Below are positions 29,834 through 38,652 of a stretch of DNA of 64,000 nt, one piece after another; the stretch's first letter is position 1; the number at the start of each line of letters is the position of its first letter. The notes under the pieces were generated by a model. It did not search any database and was not told the origin of the DNA. It worked only from the letters and a program-made list of their open reading frames with translations. The DNA comes from a virus. The DNA lies in IMG/VR virus record IMGVR_UViG_3300046517_000355, positions 1-64,000 of that record; one strand, 5' to 3'. The translations under genes were made by a program, and so were the position numbers.

Positions 29834-30649
29834 ATGTCAATAAAATTGATGTCTTTGGTCTGGGACTCTCGATACTCAAAATACCGACGCAACCCAAAAG
29901 GTAAGTGGATCAAGTCACATTCAAAGCTTCTCGTGATGCTCAAGCTCGCAGATCACGCGAGCGATGACGGCGATTGTTACCCGTCGCAGATCGTGATCGC
30001 AGATAAGGCAAATGTCTCACAGCGCGACATCACACGAGTGCTCCGAGAGTTGGCAAAAGACGGCAAGATCGTGATCACCAGAACCCGCAAAGGAAACCTC
30101 TATAAATTGAAATTCGACGATCTCGATGCTGACTTTCCAGATCAGACACAGTGTCTGGTCCTAAATTCAGAGCGATCAGACACAGTGTCTGGTGAAAGTG
30201 ACGTCCATGTCACTTCCGGATCAGACACAGTGTCTGGTGCTTTATTAAGAGAACCATCAGAAGAACCACCAACTAACCGTCCAAGACGCGCGGCGCGCGC
30301 GGAGAAGGCGGCGAAAGCGCGAGATCCTAGAGCCGATCATGTTGCGATCAAAGCGATCACTGCTCTCATGTCGATTTATCCTCCGAAAGAGCGCTGGGAC
30401 GACATCATCGCGTGGTTCGGAACTGACTTCGATCAGTCTCGCCTCAAAGACTTCTGGCTCGAATGGATCGACAACGGCTTCAGTCGAGTCTCGACGAAAT
30501 GGCTTCGCTGGTATTTCAAAGGCGTCACTGACAAAGGCGGCACTCTGATCACGACGCATCCGCTGAATGTGAAATATGGCTTCTCGAAAGCAAACGGCAA
30601 GGCTCCTGTCAGGAACGCTCCGACAATCGAAGACGAATTAGGAATTTAA
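29834..30649 (+). CDS. Replication initiator (winged-helix, lambda-O-like layout)
   Basis: A 271-aa protein. Residues 13-85 are a helix-turn-helix domain typical of phage replication initiators (SHSKLLVMLKLADHASDDGD, PSQIVIADKANVSQRDITRV, then a GNLYKLKF wing). A linker encoded by three iterons (with SDTVSG repeated) follows, then a charged segment, and a C-terminal domain with RWDDIIAWFG and WLRWYFKGV. It would bind the iterons and recruit the DnaB-like helicase made two genes after the next promoter. The ATG lacks a Shine-Dalgarno sequence, and a second ATG lies five codons on. Confidence 0.75.
   Translation: MSIKLMSLVWDSRYSKYRRNPKGKWIKSHSKLLVMLKLADHASDDGDCYPSQIVIADKANVSQRDITRVLRELAKDGKIVITRTRKGNLYKLKFDDLDADFPDQTQCLVLNSERSDTVSGESDVHVTSGSDTVSGALLREPSEEPPTNRPRRAARAEKAAKARDPRADHVAIKAITALMSIYPPKERWDDIIAWFGTDFDQSRLKDFWLEWIDNGFSRVSTKWLRWYFKGVTDKGGTLITTHPLNVKYGFSKANGKAPVRNAPTIEDELGI
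30141..30238 (+). other. Predicted replication origin: three palindromic iterons inside the initiator gene
   Basis: The 19-bp sequence ATCAGACACAGTGTCTGGT occurs exactly at 30141-30159, 30175-30193 and 30220-30238. Each copy contains the palindrome CAGACAC-A-GTGTCTG. An additional dyad GTGAC/GTCAC lies between copies 2 and 3. The placement between the DNA-binding and C-terminal domains of the initiator mirrors the lambda O/ori arrangement. Confidence 0.8.
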
Positions 30650-30652
30650 CGC

Positions 30653-30680
30653 TTGACACGATCTGCAAAAAGCGTTAAAT
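30653..30680 (+). promoter_or_regulatory. Phage promoter of the TGCA-spacer family, copy 6
   Basis: TTGACA, 16-bp spacer with TCTGCAA, TTAAAT. No CACGA/CAAGT hairpin follows, unlike most copies. Confidence 0.85.
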
Positions 30681-30714
30681 GTAAAACACGACAACCGTCA
30701 ATAGGGAGAATTCA

Positions 30715-31323
30715 ATGTCAATTTACGACGACCTACTCAAAAACTTTGTATTGCCTGACTCATTTCGCTTTGCTATCGAGACGCCTTTCGTCACGAGGCA
30801 CGATGTGAACAAAGTCGCGGCGACTGATGGACACACGCTCATGATCTGCAATCGAGCGAACTGCGACGAACAATATCCGACGCAGGACGCGAAGCACGAC
30901 TTCCCGAATGTGGAGAAAGCACTCAACAAAGGCAAGATGATCGAGCCTATCGAGTTCGACATCGCCACTCGCTGTCAGTCGCTTAAGGACGACGCTGATC
31001 TGTGGCGAATGCTCTGCGGCGAGAATGAGATCAGCATTGATGGGGACACCATGGTTTGGTTCTATGACTCGCTGATCGACTTCAGGTACCTGCGGCGAGT
31101 GCTCGATGTCGCCGTCGCGATAGCCGACGGCAAAGTCATCTTGACGCATACAGGCTTTATGGAAAACTCAGCAAGCAGTGTTGGCGGTGCTCTCCAGTTT
31201 CTCATTGGCGAAGACACGATCATCCTGATCATGCCAATGCGAGGCGACAAGCTCAATGCGAGGGCTCTGATCTTGGACAGCACGCCGCCAACACCGCGTG
31301 AGGACGAGGTGCACAATGGCTGA
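30715..31323 (+). CDS. Early protein, possibly sliding-clamp-like
   Basis: A 202-aa protein. VAATDGHTLMICNRA, a DFRYLRRVL helix, and LQFLIGEDTIILIMPMR near the C-terminus resemble the segment order of beta-clamp-type proteins (ATDG..L, then a late ...I.PM strand). It is shorter than a full DnaN subunit. It lies between the initiator and the helicase genes with a family A polymerase downstream, so a processivity factor would make sense. This is a weak fold guess. AGGGAGAATTCA precedes the ATG. Confidence 0.5.
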   Translation: MSIYDDLLKNFVLPDSFRFAIETPFVTRHDVNKVAATDGHTLMICNRANCDEQYPTQDAKHDFPNVEKALNKGKMIEPIEFDIATRCQSLKDDADLWRMLCGENEISIDGDTMVWFYDSLIDFRYLRRVLDVAVAIADGKVILTHTGFMENSASSVGGALQFLIGEDTIILIMPMRGDKLNARALILDSTPPTPREDEVHNG

Positions 31324-31867
31324 ACTGATCAAAGACATCGAGGCGATCAGCGAGATCGCCGCACGGCTTGAGTTCCCGCACTGGTTCGGCGTCGTCTCTC
31401 AGATCAGAGACAAAGGCAACCTCTACATCGGAGCGATCTGTGACGCAGAGACAGTGAAATGCACGAAGGAGCTTGACTATCCGCATCGCAAGGTTTTCTT
31501 TCGCACTGTGCCGAAGTGGACCGATGTTTACTCGTACAAAGAGCGCACGGTCAGTCTCGCGCTCTCAGTTTATGCTCTGCTCGTAAAGCTCGACGTGTCG
31601 CTCGTGATCACGAAGCCGCAGGATGAAGTCTTCTTCAGCATGATCGCACTCCCGTGGTTCTCGACTGAGAGCGATCTTGGCATCGGCTATCTGCGACGTG
31701 CGTCACGATCTGCGGGCAAGGAGGTTGAAGGCTACGGGTCGCCGTTTCTCGCACCCTCCAACAAGATTTGTGATCTTTGGGCAGAGCCCGTCGCGTCGAT
31801 CATTCAGGAGAAGATCGAGCATCGAAACGTCACCGAATTCGATCCTCGGCAAGACTCGCTTTTCTAA
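31316..31867 (+). CDS. Replication-operon protein, unknown
   Basis: A 183-aa protein starting MAELIKDIEAISEIAARLEF, mixed alpha/beta, ending in an acidic tail. Its start overlaps the upstream stop by 8 bp, with GAGGTGCACA before it. It directly precedes the helicase gene, where loaders are often found. It shows no Walker motif, so an ATPase loader is unlikely. The function is unknown. Confidence 0.6.
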   Translation: MAELIKDIEAISEIAARLEFPHWFGVVSQIRDKGNLYIGAICDAETVKCTKELDYPHRKVFFRTVPKWTDVYSYKERTVSLALSVYALLVKLDVSLVITKPQDEVFFSMIALPWFSTESDLGIGYLRRASRSAGKEVEGYGSPFLAPSNKICDLWAEPVASIIQEKIEHRNVTEFDPRQDSLF

Positions 31868-31870
31868 AAA

Positions 31871-33421
31871 ATGACTTCACAATTCGATAAGGAACAGCGC
31901 GAACAACTCGCGAAAGAGACGGACTTTTTGCGGCAAGATTATCTTTTGCCGTACGATCTCGACACTGAGAAGGACGCGCTTGGGCTGACGATGCTCGACG
32001 AAAAGTGGCGTCTCGCGATGATCAGCGCGCTCAGGCCCGAGGATTTTTATTGCGCACCATACCGTCACACATTCGAAGCGATCTCCTTTCTTGAGACTCA
32101 AGGACTCGAAGTGACGCCGATCACGATCGGTGGCATTCTCAAAGGCAGAGGCTTTCTCGAAAAGATGGGCGGCATCACAGGCATCTCGAACCTGACGCAA
32201 TATTCTGGACGATACGGCTCGCGCAAGCTTGTCGATGAATATGCGCAGAAGCTTCGCGATCTGACAGTCAAGCGGAATGCATTCGTGCTCGCGAAGACTC
32301 TCGCGCTCAGTGCGTTCGATCAGACGAAGACAGCCTCACAGGTGCTCGATCTCGCCGACGAGGAGATGTCGAAGCTTCGAGCGAAGAAAGAGACGCGCCG
32401 CACGGTGCAGACATACGCAGAGATCGCCGTCGAGGCGCGCATCGAGCTTGAACAATATCGAGCAGGAACAGCACGAGGCATCCGCACAGGCATCCCAGAG
32501 CTTGATCGTCGTCTTCGCATGCGAGGACTCGCACGCAAGGAGCTTTATTATTTTGGAGCGATGTCGTCGATGGGAAAGACTGCTCTCTTGCTCCAGATTC
32601 TCGACTACATCAACATGCAGGGGCTTCGCTCGCTTTTCTTCAGCATTGAAATGTCGAAGATACTGCTCCTCTTTCGAACGATCCAACGCATCACGTCCGG
32701 CTTTGAGATCAGTCCCTACACGATCAGAGAGATCAAGGAGCCGAGAAACGAGCGCGAGGAGAAGCGAAAGCGGTACGGCGACTATGTTTACCGCAGAGCG
32801 CTCGAAGTGCTGGTCACGATCTCAGAATGGAAAGGCTTGGTCGATGATGAAACTCGAAGCTGGCAAGACATCAAGGCGAAGATCAGAGAGGAGCATCGAG
32901 CGCATCCACTCGACGTGATCGGCGGCGACTACATACAACTGGCAGAGATCAAGCTTGAATCGAACCAGTCGCGGCGTGATCTCGAAGTCGGAAAGATCAG
33001 CACTGACAGCAAGGCACTCGCGAAGGAGCTTGATGTGCCATTTATCTGGCTCTCTCAGCTTCGCCGCATGAAAGATCGAGCGCATCGACCTGAGATGGAC
33101 GACTTCAGAGAGACAGGTCAGATCGAGAATGACGCGGACTTCATGGGCATTATTTACGGCGACGGACCTGGGAGCGACAACAAAGCCAACGTCAAGCTCT
33201 ATTGCCCAAAGCAGAGAAACGGAATGGCTGGCTGGGAGATCGAAATGGACTTCGACAAGAAGCGCCAATTCTTCAACACCGAGGAGCTTCAACGGCTCAT
33301 AGACAACTCGAATCCCACAGATGATGAAATTTTCTTGCGCGAGTTTTTATCCGAGCGCGATGATGCTCCTCAGCTTCATACGATAGCACCACCGCCGACA
33401 AAAGGAGAGATATTATTTTGA
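31871..33421 (+). CDS. dnaB: Replicative DNA helicase, DnaB family
   Basis: A 516-aa hexameric 5'-3' helicase. The N-terminal helical domain (residues 28-120, PEDFYCAPYRHTFEAISFLE and KGRGFLEKMGG) is of DnaB type. The RecA-like core has Walker A GAMSSMGKT (229-237), FFSIEMSK after it, DVIGGDYIQL as Walker B, and a late SQLRRMKDRAHRP with the arginine-finger region. It ends with an acidic tail. The length is close to usual DnaB. The start at 31871 lies three bases after the upstream stop. The next gene begins at TTG overlapping its stop. Confidence 0.9.
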   Translation: MTSQFDKEQREQLAKETDFLRQDYLLPYDLDTEKDALGLTMLDEKWRLAMISALRPEDFYCAPYRHTFEAISFLETQGLEVTPITIGGILKGRGFLEKMGGITGISNLTQYSGRYGSRKLVDEYAQKLRDLTVKRNAFVLAKTLALSAFDQTKTASQVLDLADEEMSKLRAKKETRRTVQTYAEIAVEARIELEQYRAGTARGIRTGIPELDRRLRMRGLARKELYYFGAMSSMGKTALLLQILDYINMQGLRSLFFSIEMSKILLLFRTIQRITSGFEISPYTIREIKEPRNEREEKRKRYGDYVYRRALEVLVTISEWKGLVDDETRSWQDIKAKIREEHRAHPLDVIGGDYIQLAEIKLESNQSRRDLEVGKISTDSKALAKELDVPFIWLSQLRRMKDRAHRPEMDDFRETGQIENDADFMGIIYGDGPGSDNKANVKLYCPKQRNGMAGWEIEMDFDKKRQFFNTEELQRLIDNSNPTDDEIFLREFLSERDDAPQLHTIAPPPTKGEILF

Positions 33422-35619
33422 TCACCGACGAAGTTAAAACACGAATTCAGAAGGCGCTCGCAAATTGCAACCGACGCACGATCTCCGTACCTGATGAAAA
33501 GGATCCGAAGAAGATGCTCGATGTCGTCATCGAAGGCGATTTTTACGATTGGACGCCGTCGCATCTCAATGCACAGGCTCTCGCTGATCTCGATGCAGTC
33601 GCGGAGAAGTTCTGCGAAGGCAACGCGACAGAGACAGAGATGCGAGAAGCAATCAAGCGGCTGCGCGATCTGTCGCAGGTCGCCTACATCGACCTGCACA
33701 TGCGAGCGAGCGAGCCATCGATCAAAGACGCAGAGATGCTCCAGCGTTTGTTCGACGCGAAGGAGGACGAATATCTCAACCCGACCTACACGGACAACGA
33801 AGGTCGCGACGTGTACCTGCTCGAAAAGACTGCGCGCTGTCTCGATCTCTATCTCGAACAGTTCAAATACGACCGCAGTGGACACGTCACGCTCGGACAT
33901 CACCTACTCAAGACGCATCGGCAGTTCAAGATCCTCTGGCGAAGGTGTCTCGGACGCCCAGGCTATCAAATGAGCGAAGCTGTGAAGCGTCTCTCGACTG
34001 AGTACAAAGAGCGCGACTTCAATGAGCCGAACAATGACAAGGGCCCTGTCGAGATGCTTGCAGAGTACAAGATCGACGACATCGAGCTTTCCCGCGACTA
34101 CTATCCGCCTGAGCCTGAGATCGTGGTCGCTCTCGATCAGACGGCCGGACCTCAGCGCCTAAGCATGACGCTTGAGGATGTGCCGTTCGACGCAGAGATC
34201 GCACCGACGACTCGCTTCGAGGAGCTTCAGAAGATCATTCCTCCGAGCGGAGGCAGCCTGTTCGATAGTGTCGAGCAGATCAAAGAGGAGATGATCGAGA
34301 CAGCGGTTGCCGTCATTGCACTGACCAACGAGCCAGCGCGCGTCGAATCGAGCACGCTCACTATCGAAAACCCTGTGGAAGCCCTCCAGCCCTCTGGAAC
34401 CATAGAATCTGAGCCGGTCGATCTCGAAATGGACACTGAATATCAGGCTTTATCTCAAAAAGTGTATTGCGGACTGAGAATCGAGCGAGCACAGGAGCAG
34501 GAGATCGTGCTGTCAGATGACGAAAAAGCCCTTGCAGGTGCTCTCGCGGAAGACGACGACGGCTCTGAGCCTGACGAAGATCAGGAAGAAGTGCAGGACA
34601 CGCTGTTCTCCGACATGGCGCTCGGCGTCAAGAAAGAGAAAATCAAGATGTTTACCGCAGAGCAGAAGATCGATGCGGCTTTCGAATACCACAGACGCAT
34701 GGGCTTCCCTTATCGAGATGTGAGTCCTGCGATGGCGATGCGCGAGCTTGAGGCACTGGCAAACGTCGATGGGAAAGCTCTGATCTCGACGCGGTTGTGC
34801 TATCAAGTCGCGGACACTTTTCATCGTCATCGACTCGCCGCATCTGCGAACGGCATGAAGTCTCCGCTCGACTCGTACCACGACGACAAGAAACTGCGAA
34901 AGGCGATCACGCTCGAACTGAAGCTTGGCGGAAAGCCTCGCATCTTTGCCGGCGGCATGATGACGCTTGTCAACGGTACGCAGGCATGCTCGAACTTTCG
35001 CCCAGGCTTCGCATCGTACCTATACCGCGAACACTGTCCTGATGATGCTGTCGTGCTCGACACCTCGACAGGTTACGGCGGACGCATGCTCGGCGCTGTC
35101 GCGTCGCGCAAGGTGAAGCATTACATCGGCATCGATCCGAATGTGCCGACCTACAAAGCCAACATCGAAATGATCGAGAAGCTTGATCTGAGATCGATCA
35201 TGGAATTCACGCTGTACAACTTACCTGCCGAGGATGTCGATGTGAATCTCGTGCGCGATCTCTGCGACTTCAGCTTCACGTCGCCGCCTTACTTTGCTAA
35301 GGAGATTTATTCGCAAGACGACACGCAAAGCTGGAAGCGATACTCGACCGGCGAGCGATGGCGTGACGGCTTTCTGAAGAAGATGCTCTATCTGACATTT
35401 GTTGCACTGAAGACAGGCTCGACAGCCATCGTCAACATCGCAGACGTGACAGTCAAAGGCAAGAAGTATCCTCTCGCGCAGTGGACAATCGAGTGCGGTC
35501 AAGAGGTAGGATTCACCTACATCGAGACGCAGAGCTTTCCAATGATGACTAGATTCGGCGCCAACATGGCTGAAGGCGTCGCGACAGAGCCTGTGATCGT
35601 TTTCAAAAAGGAGAAATAA
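33418..35619 (+). CDS. DNA methyltransferase fused to a large N-terminal domain
   Basis: A 733-aa protein with a TTG start overlapping the helicase stop (TTGA) and AAAGGAGAG eight bases upstream. The C-terminal 300 residues are a SAM-dependent amino-methyltransferase: VVLDTSTGYGGRMLGA (motif I, about 545) and FSFTSPPYFAKEI (motif IV, about 620), then DTQSWKRYSTG and GSTAIVNIADV. N4-cytosine or N6-adenine methylation of phage DNA is expected. Residues 1-400 have no recognised fold; they include an acidic linker (about 365-400) that may separate two once-independent genes. Coupling to the helicase suggests action at the fork. Confidence 0.8.
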   Translation: MITDEVKTRIQKALANCNRRTISVPDEKDPKKMLDVVIEGDFYDWTPSHLNAQALADLDAVAEKFCEGNATETEMREAIKRLRDLSQVAYIDLHMRASEPSIKDAEMLQRLFDAKEDEYLNPTYTDNEGRDVYLLEKTARCLDLYLEQFKYDRSGHVTLGHHLLKTHRQFKILWRRCLGRPGYQMSEAVKRLSTEYKERDFNEPNNDKGPVEMLAEYKIDDIELSRDYYPPEPEIVVALDQTAGPQRLSMTLEDVPFDAEIAPTTRFEELQKIIPPSGGSLFDSVEQIKEEMIETAVAVIALTNEPARVESSTLTIENPVEALQPSGTIESEPVDLEMDTEYQALSQKVYCGLRIERAQEQEIVLSDDEKALAGALAEDDDGSEPDEDQEEVQDTLFSDMALGVKKEKIKMFTAEQKIDAAFEYHRRMGFPYRDVSPAMAMRELEALANVDGKALISTRLCYQVADTFHRHRLAASANGMKSPLDSYHDDKKLRKAITLELKLGGKPRIFAGGMMTLVNGTQACSNFRPGFASYLYREHCPDDAVVLDTSTGYGGRMLGAVASRKVKHYIGIDPNVPTYKANIEMIEKLDLRSIMEFTLYNLPAEDVDVNLVRDLCDFSFTSPPYFAKEIYSQDDTQSWKRYSTGERWRDGFLKKMLYLTFVALKTGSTAIVNIADVTVKGKKYPLAQWTIECGQEVGFTYIETQSFPMMTRFGANMAEGVATEPVIVFKKEK

Positions 35620-35784
35620 ATGACGGCAGAAACAAAGAAAGGACTGATCTCTTTCGGCTGGTTTCTTTTTGCCTATCTGCTTATAGCTTTAACGCTGTGG
35701 GAGGGCGGATCGAGCGTGCGTGAATTGAAGCCAGCAGAACAGGCAATTCTTTTCATGCTTGCTTTGGTCTATTCACAAAAATGA
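35620..35784 (+). CDS. Small two-segment membrane protein (54 aa)
   Basis: Two hydrophobic segments, LISFGWFLFAYLLIALTLW and AILFMLALVYS, in 54 residues. AAGGAGAAATAA precedes the ATG, and the stop overlaps the next start (ATGA). Membrane insertion is likely; the function is unknown. Confidence 0.65.
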   Translation: MTAETKKGLISFGWFLFAYLLIALTLWEGGSSVRELKPAEQAILFMLALVYSQK

Positions 35785-36035
35785 TAAGGCGAATAGTTCG
35801 AATCTACACGAAAGATGAAGTGCCTGAGCCTGATCGTGCGATCTTATGCTTCGAGAAGCCATCGCAGATCCGAATTCAGCACAAGATCGTCGAGGGGCAC
35901 GTCCATCCAAAGCCCGTGCTCTATGACGCAAAGCGTCGAGGCTTCTTCTGGCATTACATGCAAGTGTTCCCAGACTTTTGGTGTTATTGTTCCGATTTAC
36001 AGTATGAGGAGGACCTCGATAATGGCGAAGTTTAG
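35781..36035 (+). CDS. Small protein, unknown
   Basis: An 84-aa protein starting MIRRIVRIYTKDEVPEPDRA, rich in basic and aromatic residues (FFWHYMQVFPDFWCYC). It is coupled to the upstream membrane protein and overlaps the next gene by 14 bp. No family is recognised. Confidence 0.6.
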   Translation: MIRRIVRIYTKDEVPEPDRAILCFEKPSQIRIQHKIVEGHVHPKPVLYDAKRRGFFWHYMQVFPDFWCYCSDLQYEEDLDNGEV

Positions 36036-36213
36036 AGTTTTGGAGAGCAAGATATTCCCAGGCGAATGGCTGTGGGTGCTCGAAGATACCGACGGCACCG
36101 ATGTCGTCAAAAACGATCACAACTTCAAGAGCGAGAAGGAGGCACTTGAGCACATCAAAAAGCTGAAGCGAGTCTTCCGCTCTCGATGCATCAAGGTGGA
36201 GGTGGAGAAATGA
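36022..36213 (+). CDS. Small basic protein before SF2 helicase
   Basis: A 63-aa protein starting MAKFRVLESKIFPGEWLWVL, a small beta domain followed by a lysine-rich helix (EALEHIKKLKRVFRS). GAGGAGGACC precedes the ATG, and the stop overlaps the helicase start. It could be a helicase partner; no family is recognised. Confidence 0.65.
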   Translation: MAKFRVLESKIFPGEWLWVLEDTDGTDVVKNDHNFKSEKEALEHIKKLKRVFRSRCIKVEVEK

Positions 36214-37520
36214 GTTTCACACTGAGAGACTATCAAGCGCACGCAGTCGAGAAGATCCTCTGGAGCATGAAGCTCGACGGCAATGATCTGTGCTGTCTGC
36301 CTACTGGAAGCGGAAAGAGCATCGTGATCGCTGAAGTCGCGAATCGTCTGAAGCGCGACATCCTGATCACACAGCCGTCAGTCGAGATACTTCGCCAGAA
36401 CGTCTCGAAGCTCAAGGAGTATGTTGACCCGTGGGAGGTCGGTATCTATTCAGCGAGCGCGAAGCGCAAGACTGTCTCGAAGTACACCTTCGCCACGATC
36501 GGCTCGATATACGAAAAGCCTGAATTATTCGACCACATCGGACTCGTGCTGATCGACGAAGCTCACCTTGTCAATGTGCGAAGCGCAGGCTCGATGTACA
36601 ACTCATTCCTCAACGCTATCGGCAAACCCAAGTGCATTGGCTTCACCGCGACGCCATACCGAAACGTAACAGGGTACCACAAAGTGGCTGGCGGACTCGA
36701 AGCGGCTGTCACGCTGAAGCTCTTGACTCGAATGTGGAGCCCAAAGCAACCCTTCGTCTGGAACCGTCTGCTCGTGAATATCAACATTGGCGATCTCATG
36801 CGCGACGGCTATCTCTGCCCGCTGGAGTATGAGCAGATCGTTACGCTTCGCCACGAGGAACTGAAGCTCAATAAAGCAGAGACAGACTTCGATCTTGACG
36901 ACTACGAAGTGCGGCTTGGCTCTCGCGAGCGACAGATCATCGAACGCATCGCGAAAGCGACTGAGGAGCACAAGTCGATCCTTGTCTTTTGCACCTCTGT
37001 CAGACAGGCAGAGAAGTTCGCCGAGTGCTTTCCTAACGCCTACAGCGTGAGCGCGAAGACAGACGCGAAGACTCGCGATGCGATCATCGACGGCTTCAAA
37101 GACGGACGCATCAAGCTCGTTTTTAATATGGGAGTCCTGACGACAGGCTTCGACCATCCTGCGCTCGACTGCATCGTGCTCATTCGTCCGACTCGATCTG
37201 TGTTGCTCTTTGCGCAGATGGTAGGACGCGGCGTGCGTAATGCAGAAGGCAAGACCTCATGCAAGTTGATCGACTTTTCTGGCTGTGTCGAATCGATCGG
37301 ACGCATCGAGACGATCAGACTGCATAAGGGCGAGGAGAAAGGCGACAAGTGGGAGCTTTACACTGAGACAGGCGAGTGGCACAATAAGCCGCTTTACAAG
37401 TATTTCATCAAACAGTCGAAGATGAACCATCGAGCGACAGACATCGCCGCGGCGGCAAACTCGACCGCAGAGCAGAAGAAACCAGACAGACCTGAGCCGC
37501 TATTCGACGGCTGGGCATAG
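36210..37520 (+). CDS. Superfamily 2 DEAH-type DNA helicase (UvsW/RadD-like)
   Basis: A 436-aa protein. Motif I LPTGSGKS (30-37), motif II IDEAH (115-119), motif III FTATPYR (145-151), GVLTTGFDHP (motif V region) and QMVGRGVRN (motif VI) are all present in order, so it should be active. It resembles the compact SF2 helicases that remodel recombination and replication intermediates. The C-terminus ends in a P/E-rich tail with PLFDGWA. GGTGGAGAA precedes the ATG, which overlaps the upstream stop. Confidence 0.88.
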   Translation: MSFTLRDYQAHAVEKILWSMKLDGNDLCCLPTGSGKSIVIAEVANRLKRDILITQPSVEILRQNVSKLKEYVDPWEVGIYSASAKRKTVSKYTFATIGSIYEKPELFDHIGLVLIDEAHLVNVRSAGSMYNSFLNAIGKPKCIGFTATPYRNVTGYHKVAGGLEAAVTLKLLTRMWSPKQPFVWNRLLVNINIGDLMRDGYLCPLEYEQIVTLRHEELKLNKAETDFDLDDYEVRLGSRERQIIERIAKATEEHKSILVFCTSVRQAEKFAECFPNAYSVSAKTDAKTRDAIIDGFKDGRIKLVFNMGVLTTGFDHPALDCIVLIRPTRSVLLFAQMVGRGVRNAEGKTSCKLIDFSGCVESIGRIETIRLHKGEEKGDKWELYTETGEWHNKPLYKYFIKQSKMNHRATDIAAAANSTAEQKKPDRPEPLFDGWA

Positions 37521-37527
37521 GAGGATT

Positions 37528-37644
37528 ATGGAACGCTTTTTACTTTGGCTTACAACCGATCCGCGAAAACTGATCACGGCATTCGTCCTGCTAGGATTCG
37601 TCCTAGGCTTCGGCGCCTTTTACCTTATCGATAAAATATTTTGA
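37528..37644 (+). CDS. Single-pass membrane microprotein (38 aa)
   Basis: One hydrophobic segment (LITAFVLLGFVLGFGAFYLI) flanked by MERFLLWLTTDPRK and DKIF. AGGAGGATT precedes the ATG, seven bases after the helicase stop. It is too short for a family call. Confidence 0.55.
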   Translation: MERFLLWLTTDPRKLITAFVLLGFVLGFGAFYLIDKIF

Positions 37645-37686
37645 GATCGATGAACAATCGACAATTCTGATCACACATAGAAGCGT

Positions 37687-37899
37687 ATGAAAAAGAAAAG
37701 CACAACCCGACTGCAACCGCGAGAGTGGCAGATGAACAGCAAAAACATCACGACTGCCGAGGTTCAATTCTGGTCCGCTGGCGTCATGTCGTCACGCATG
37801 CCGCTCGACGAAGCCCGCACGCTAGTCGATAACAAGCAAGCCTTCGTCATCGCAGACAACTCGATCGGACTGCTCACGAACGGACGCATGGACTCCTAA
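37687..37899 (+). CDS. Small protein before RusA, unknown
   Basis: A 70-aa protein starting MKKKSTTRLQPREWQMNSKN. The ribosome site is weak; an internal ATG at 37732 with GAGAGTGGCAG upstream would give 55 residues. The stop overlaps the RusA start by one base. No family is recognised. Confidence 0.5.
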   Translation: MKKKSTTRLQPREWQMNSKNITTAEVQFWSAGVMSSRMPLDEARTLVDNKQAFVIADNSIGLLTNGRMDS

Positions 37900-38417
37900 T
37901 GGCATTCAGACTTGATCCAGTCAAAGACAAGGACCTGATCGATAAGCTCTCGAAGCGAACCGGTCAGGACCTTGGCAAGCTCATGCATCGCGAGCGACAG
38001 ACTGCCGCGCAAAAGAAGCTCAAAGCGCTCGACGCTCCACCGCCGTTCGAGCACACAGATCGTGTGATGAAGTTCGTCTTCGCTTATCCGATCTCGACGA
38101 ACCACCTTTATGTGTTCGGCAAAGATGGGAAGCGACATCTTACTGAAGCCGGCAAATCGTACAAGAAGGATGTCGCGGCGCAGGCTCACATCCAAGGAGC
38201 TTTCAAGATGACAGGACTTGTCGAGTTGACTGCGCACGTCTATCGACCTCTCCGCCGAGGCGATCTTTCGAACAGAGTGAAGCTTGTCGAAGACGGGCTC
38301 AAAGGCATCGCGTGGCACGACGACGAACAGGTCGCCATCCTTCACATGTATCGACACTTAGACAGAGAAAACCCACGAATTGAGATAGAGATCAGACAAA
38401 TTCACCAAAACACTTGA
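37899..38417 (+). CDS. rusA: RusA-like Holliday junction resolvase
   Basis: A 172-aa protein. FAYPISTNHLYVFGKDGKRH followed by LTEAGKSYKKDV is the RusA N-terminal pattern, and RRGDLSNRVKLVEDGLKG then IAWHDDEQV gives the acidic catalytic site. The first motif reads DLSN where most members have DLDN, so one acidic ligand differs. An N-terminal extension of about 50 residues precedes the core. It would resolve branched recombination products before packaging. A family promoter overlaps its last codon. Confidence 0.82.
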   Translation: MAFRLDPVKDKDLIDKLSKRTGQDLGKLMHRERQTAAQKKLKALDAPPPFEHTDRVMKFVFAYPISTNHLYVFGKDGKRHLTEAGKSYKKDVAAQAHIQGAFKMTGLVELTAHVYRPLRRGDLSNRVKLVEDGLKGIAWHDDEQVAILHMYRHLDRENPRIEIEIRQIHQNT

Positions 38418-38441
38418 CACGATCTGCAAAAAACGTAAACT
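38414..38441 (+). promoter_or_regulatory. Phage promoter of the TGCA-spacer family, copy 7
   Basis: TTGACA, 16-bp spacer with TCTGCAA, TAAACT. The next gene begins with GTG eight bases after the -10 box, and no hairpin lies between. Confidence 0.8.
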
Positions 38442-38448
38442 GTAAAGC

Positions 38449-38652
38449 GTGAACATTCTGGTTATACAGGCAGAGAACTTGGTGAAGAAGCTCCAGCTGA
38501 TGCGAGAGACAGCACACGCTCGAAAGCTGAAGCTCCACAGATCAGCGACGACAGCCAACACAGTCATCGACTGGAAGATCGCGGAGCTTCGACGCATTCA
38601 TGAAGCCGCAGTCAGACGACTCGGACGGAGGCAAAACAAACATGGAGAATGA
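38449..38652 (+). CDS. Small protein, probably from a leaderless message
   Basis: A 67-aa, highly basic helical protein (ENLVKKLQLMRETAHARKLK, RRIHEAAVRRLGRRQNK). The first codon is GTG at 38449, exactly where the transcript from the promoter at 38414-38441 should begin, and there is no ribosome site. It would be a leaderless gene, or translation starts at the ATG at 38497. The stop overlaps the next gene by 11 bp. Confidence 0.5.
   Translation: MNILVIQAENLVKKLQLMRETAHARKLKLHRSATTANTVIDWKIAELRRIHEAAVRRLGRRQNKHGE

Noticed and set aside
30290-30325. Very GC-rich stretch in the initiator gene
   Set aside because: It encodes an R/A/K-rich linker and shows no repeat structure beyond simple CG runs.
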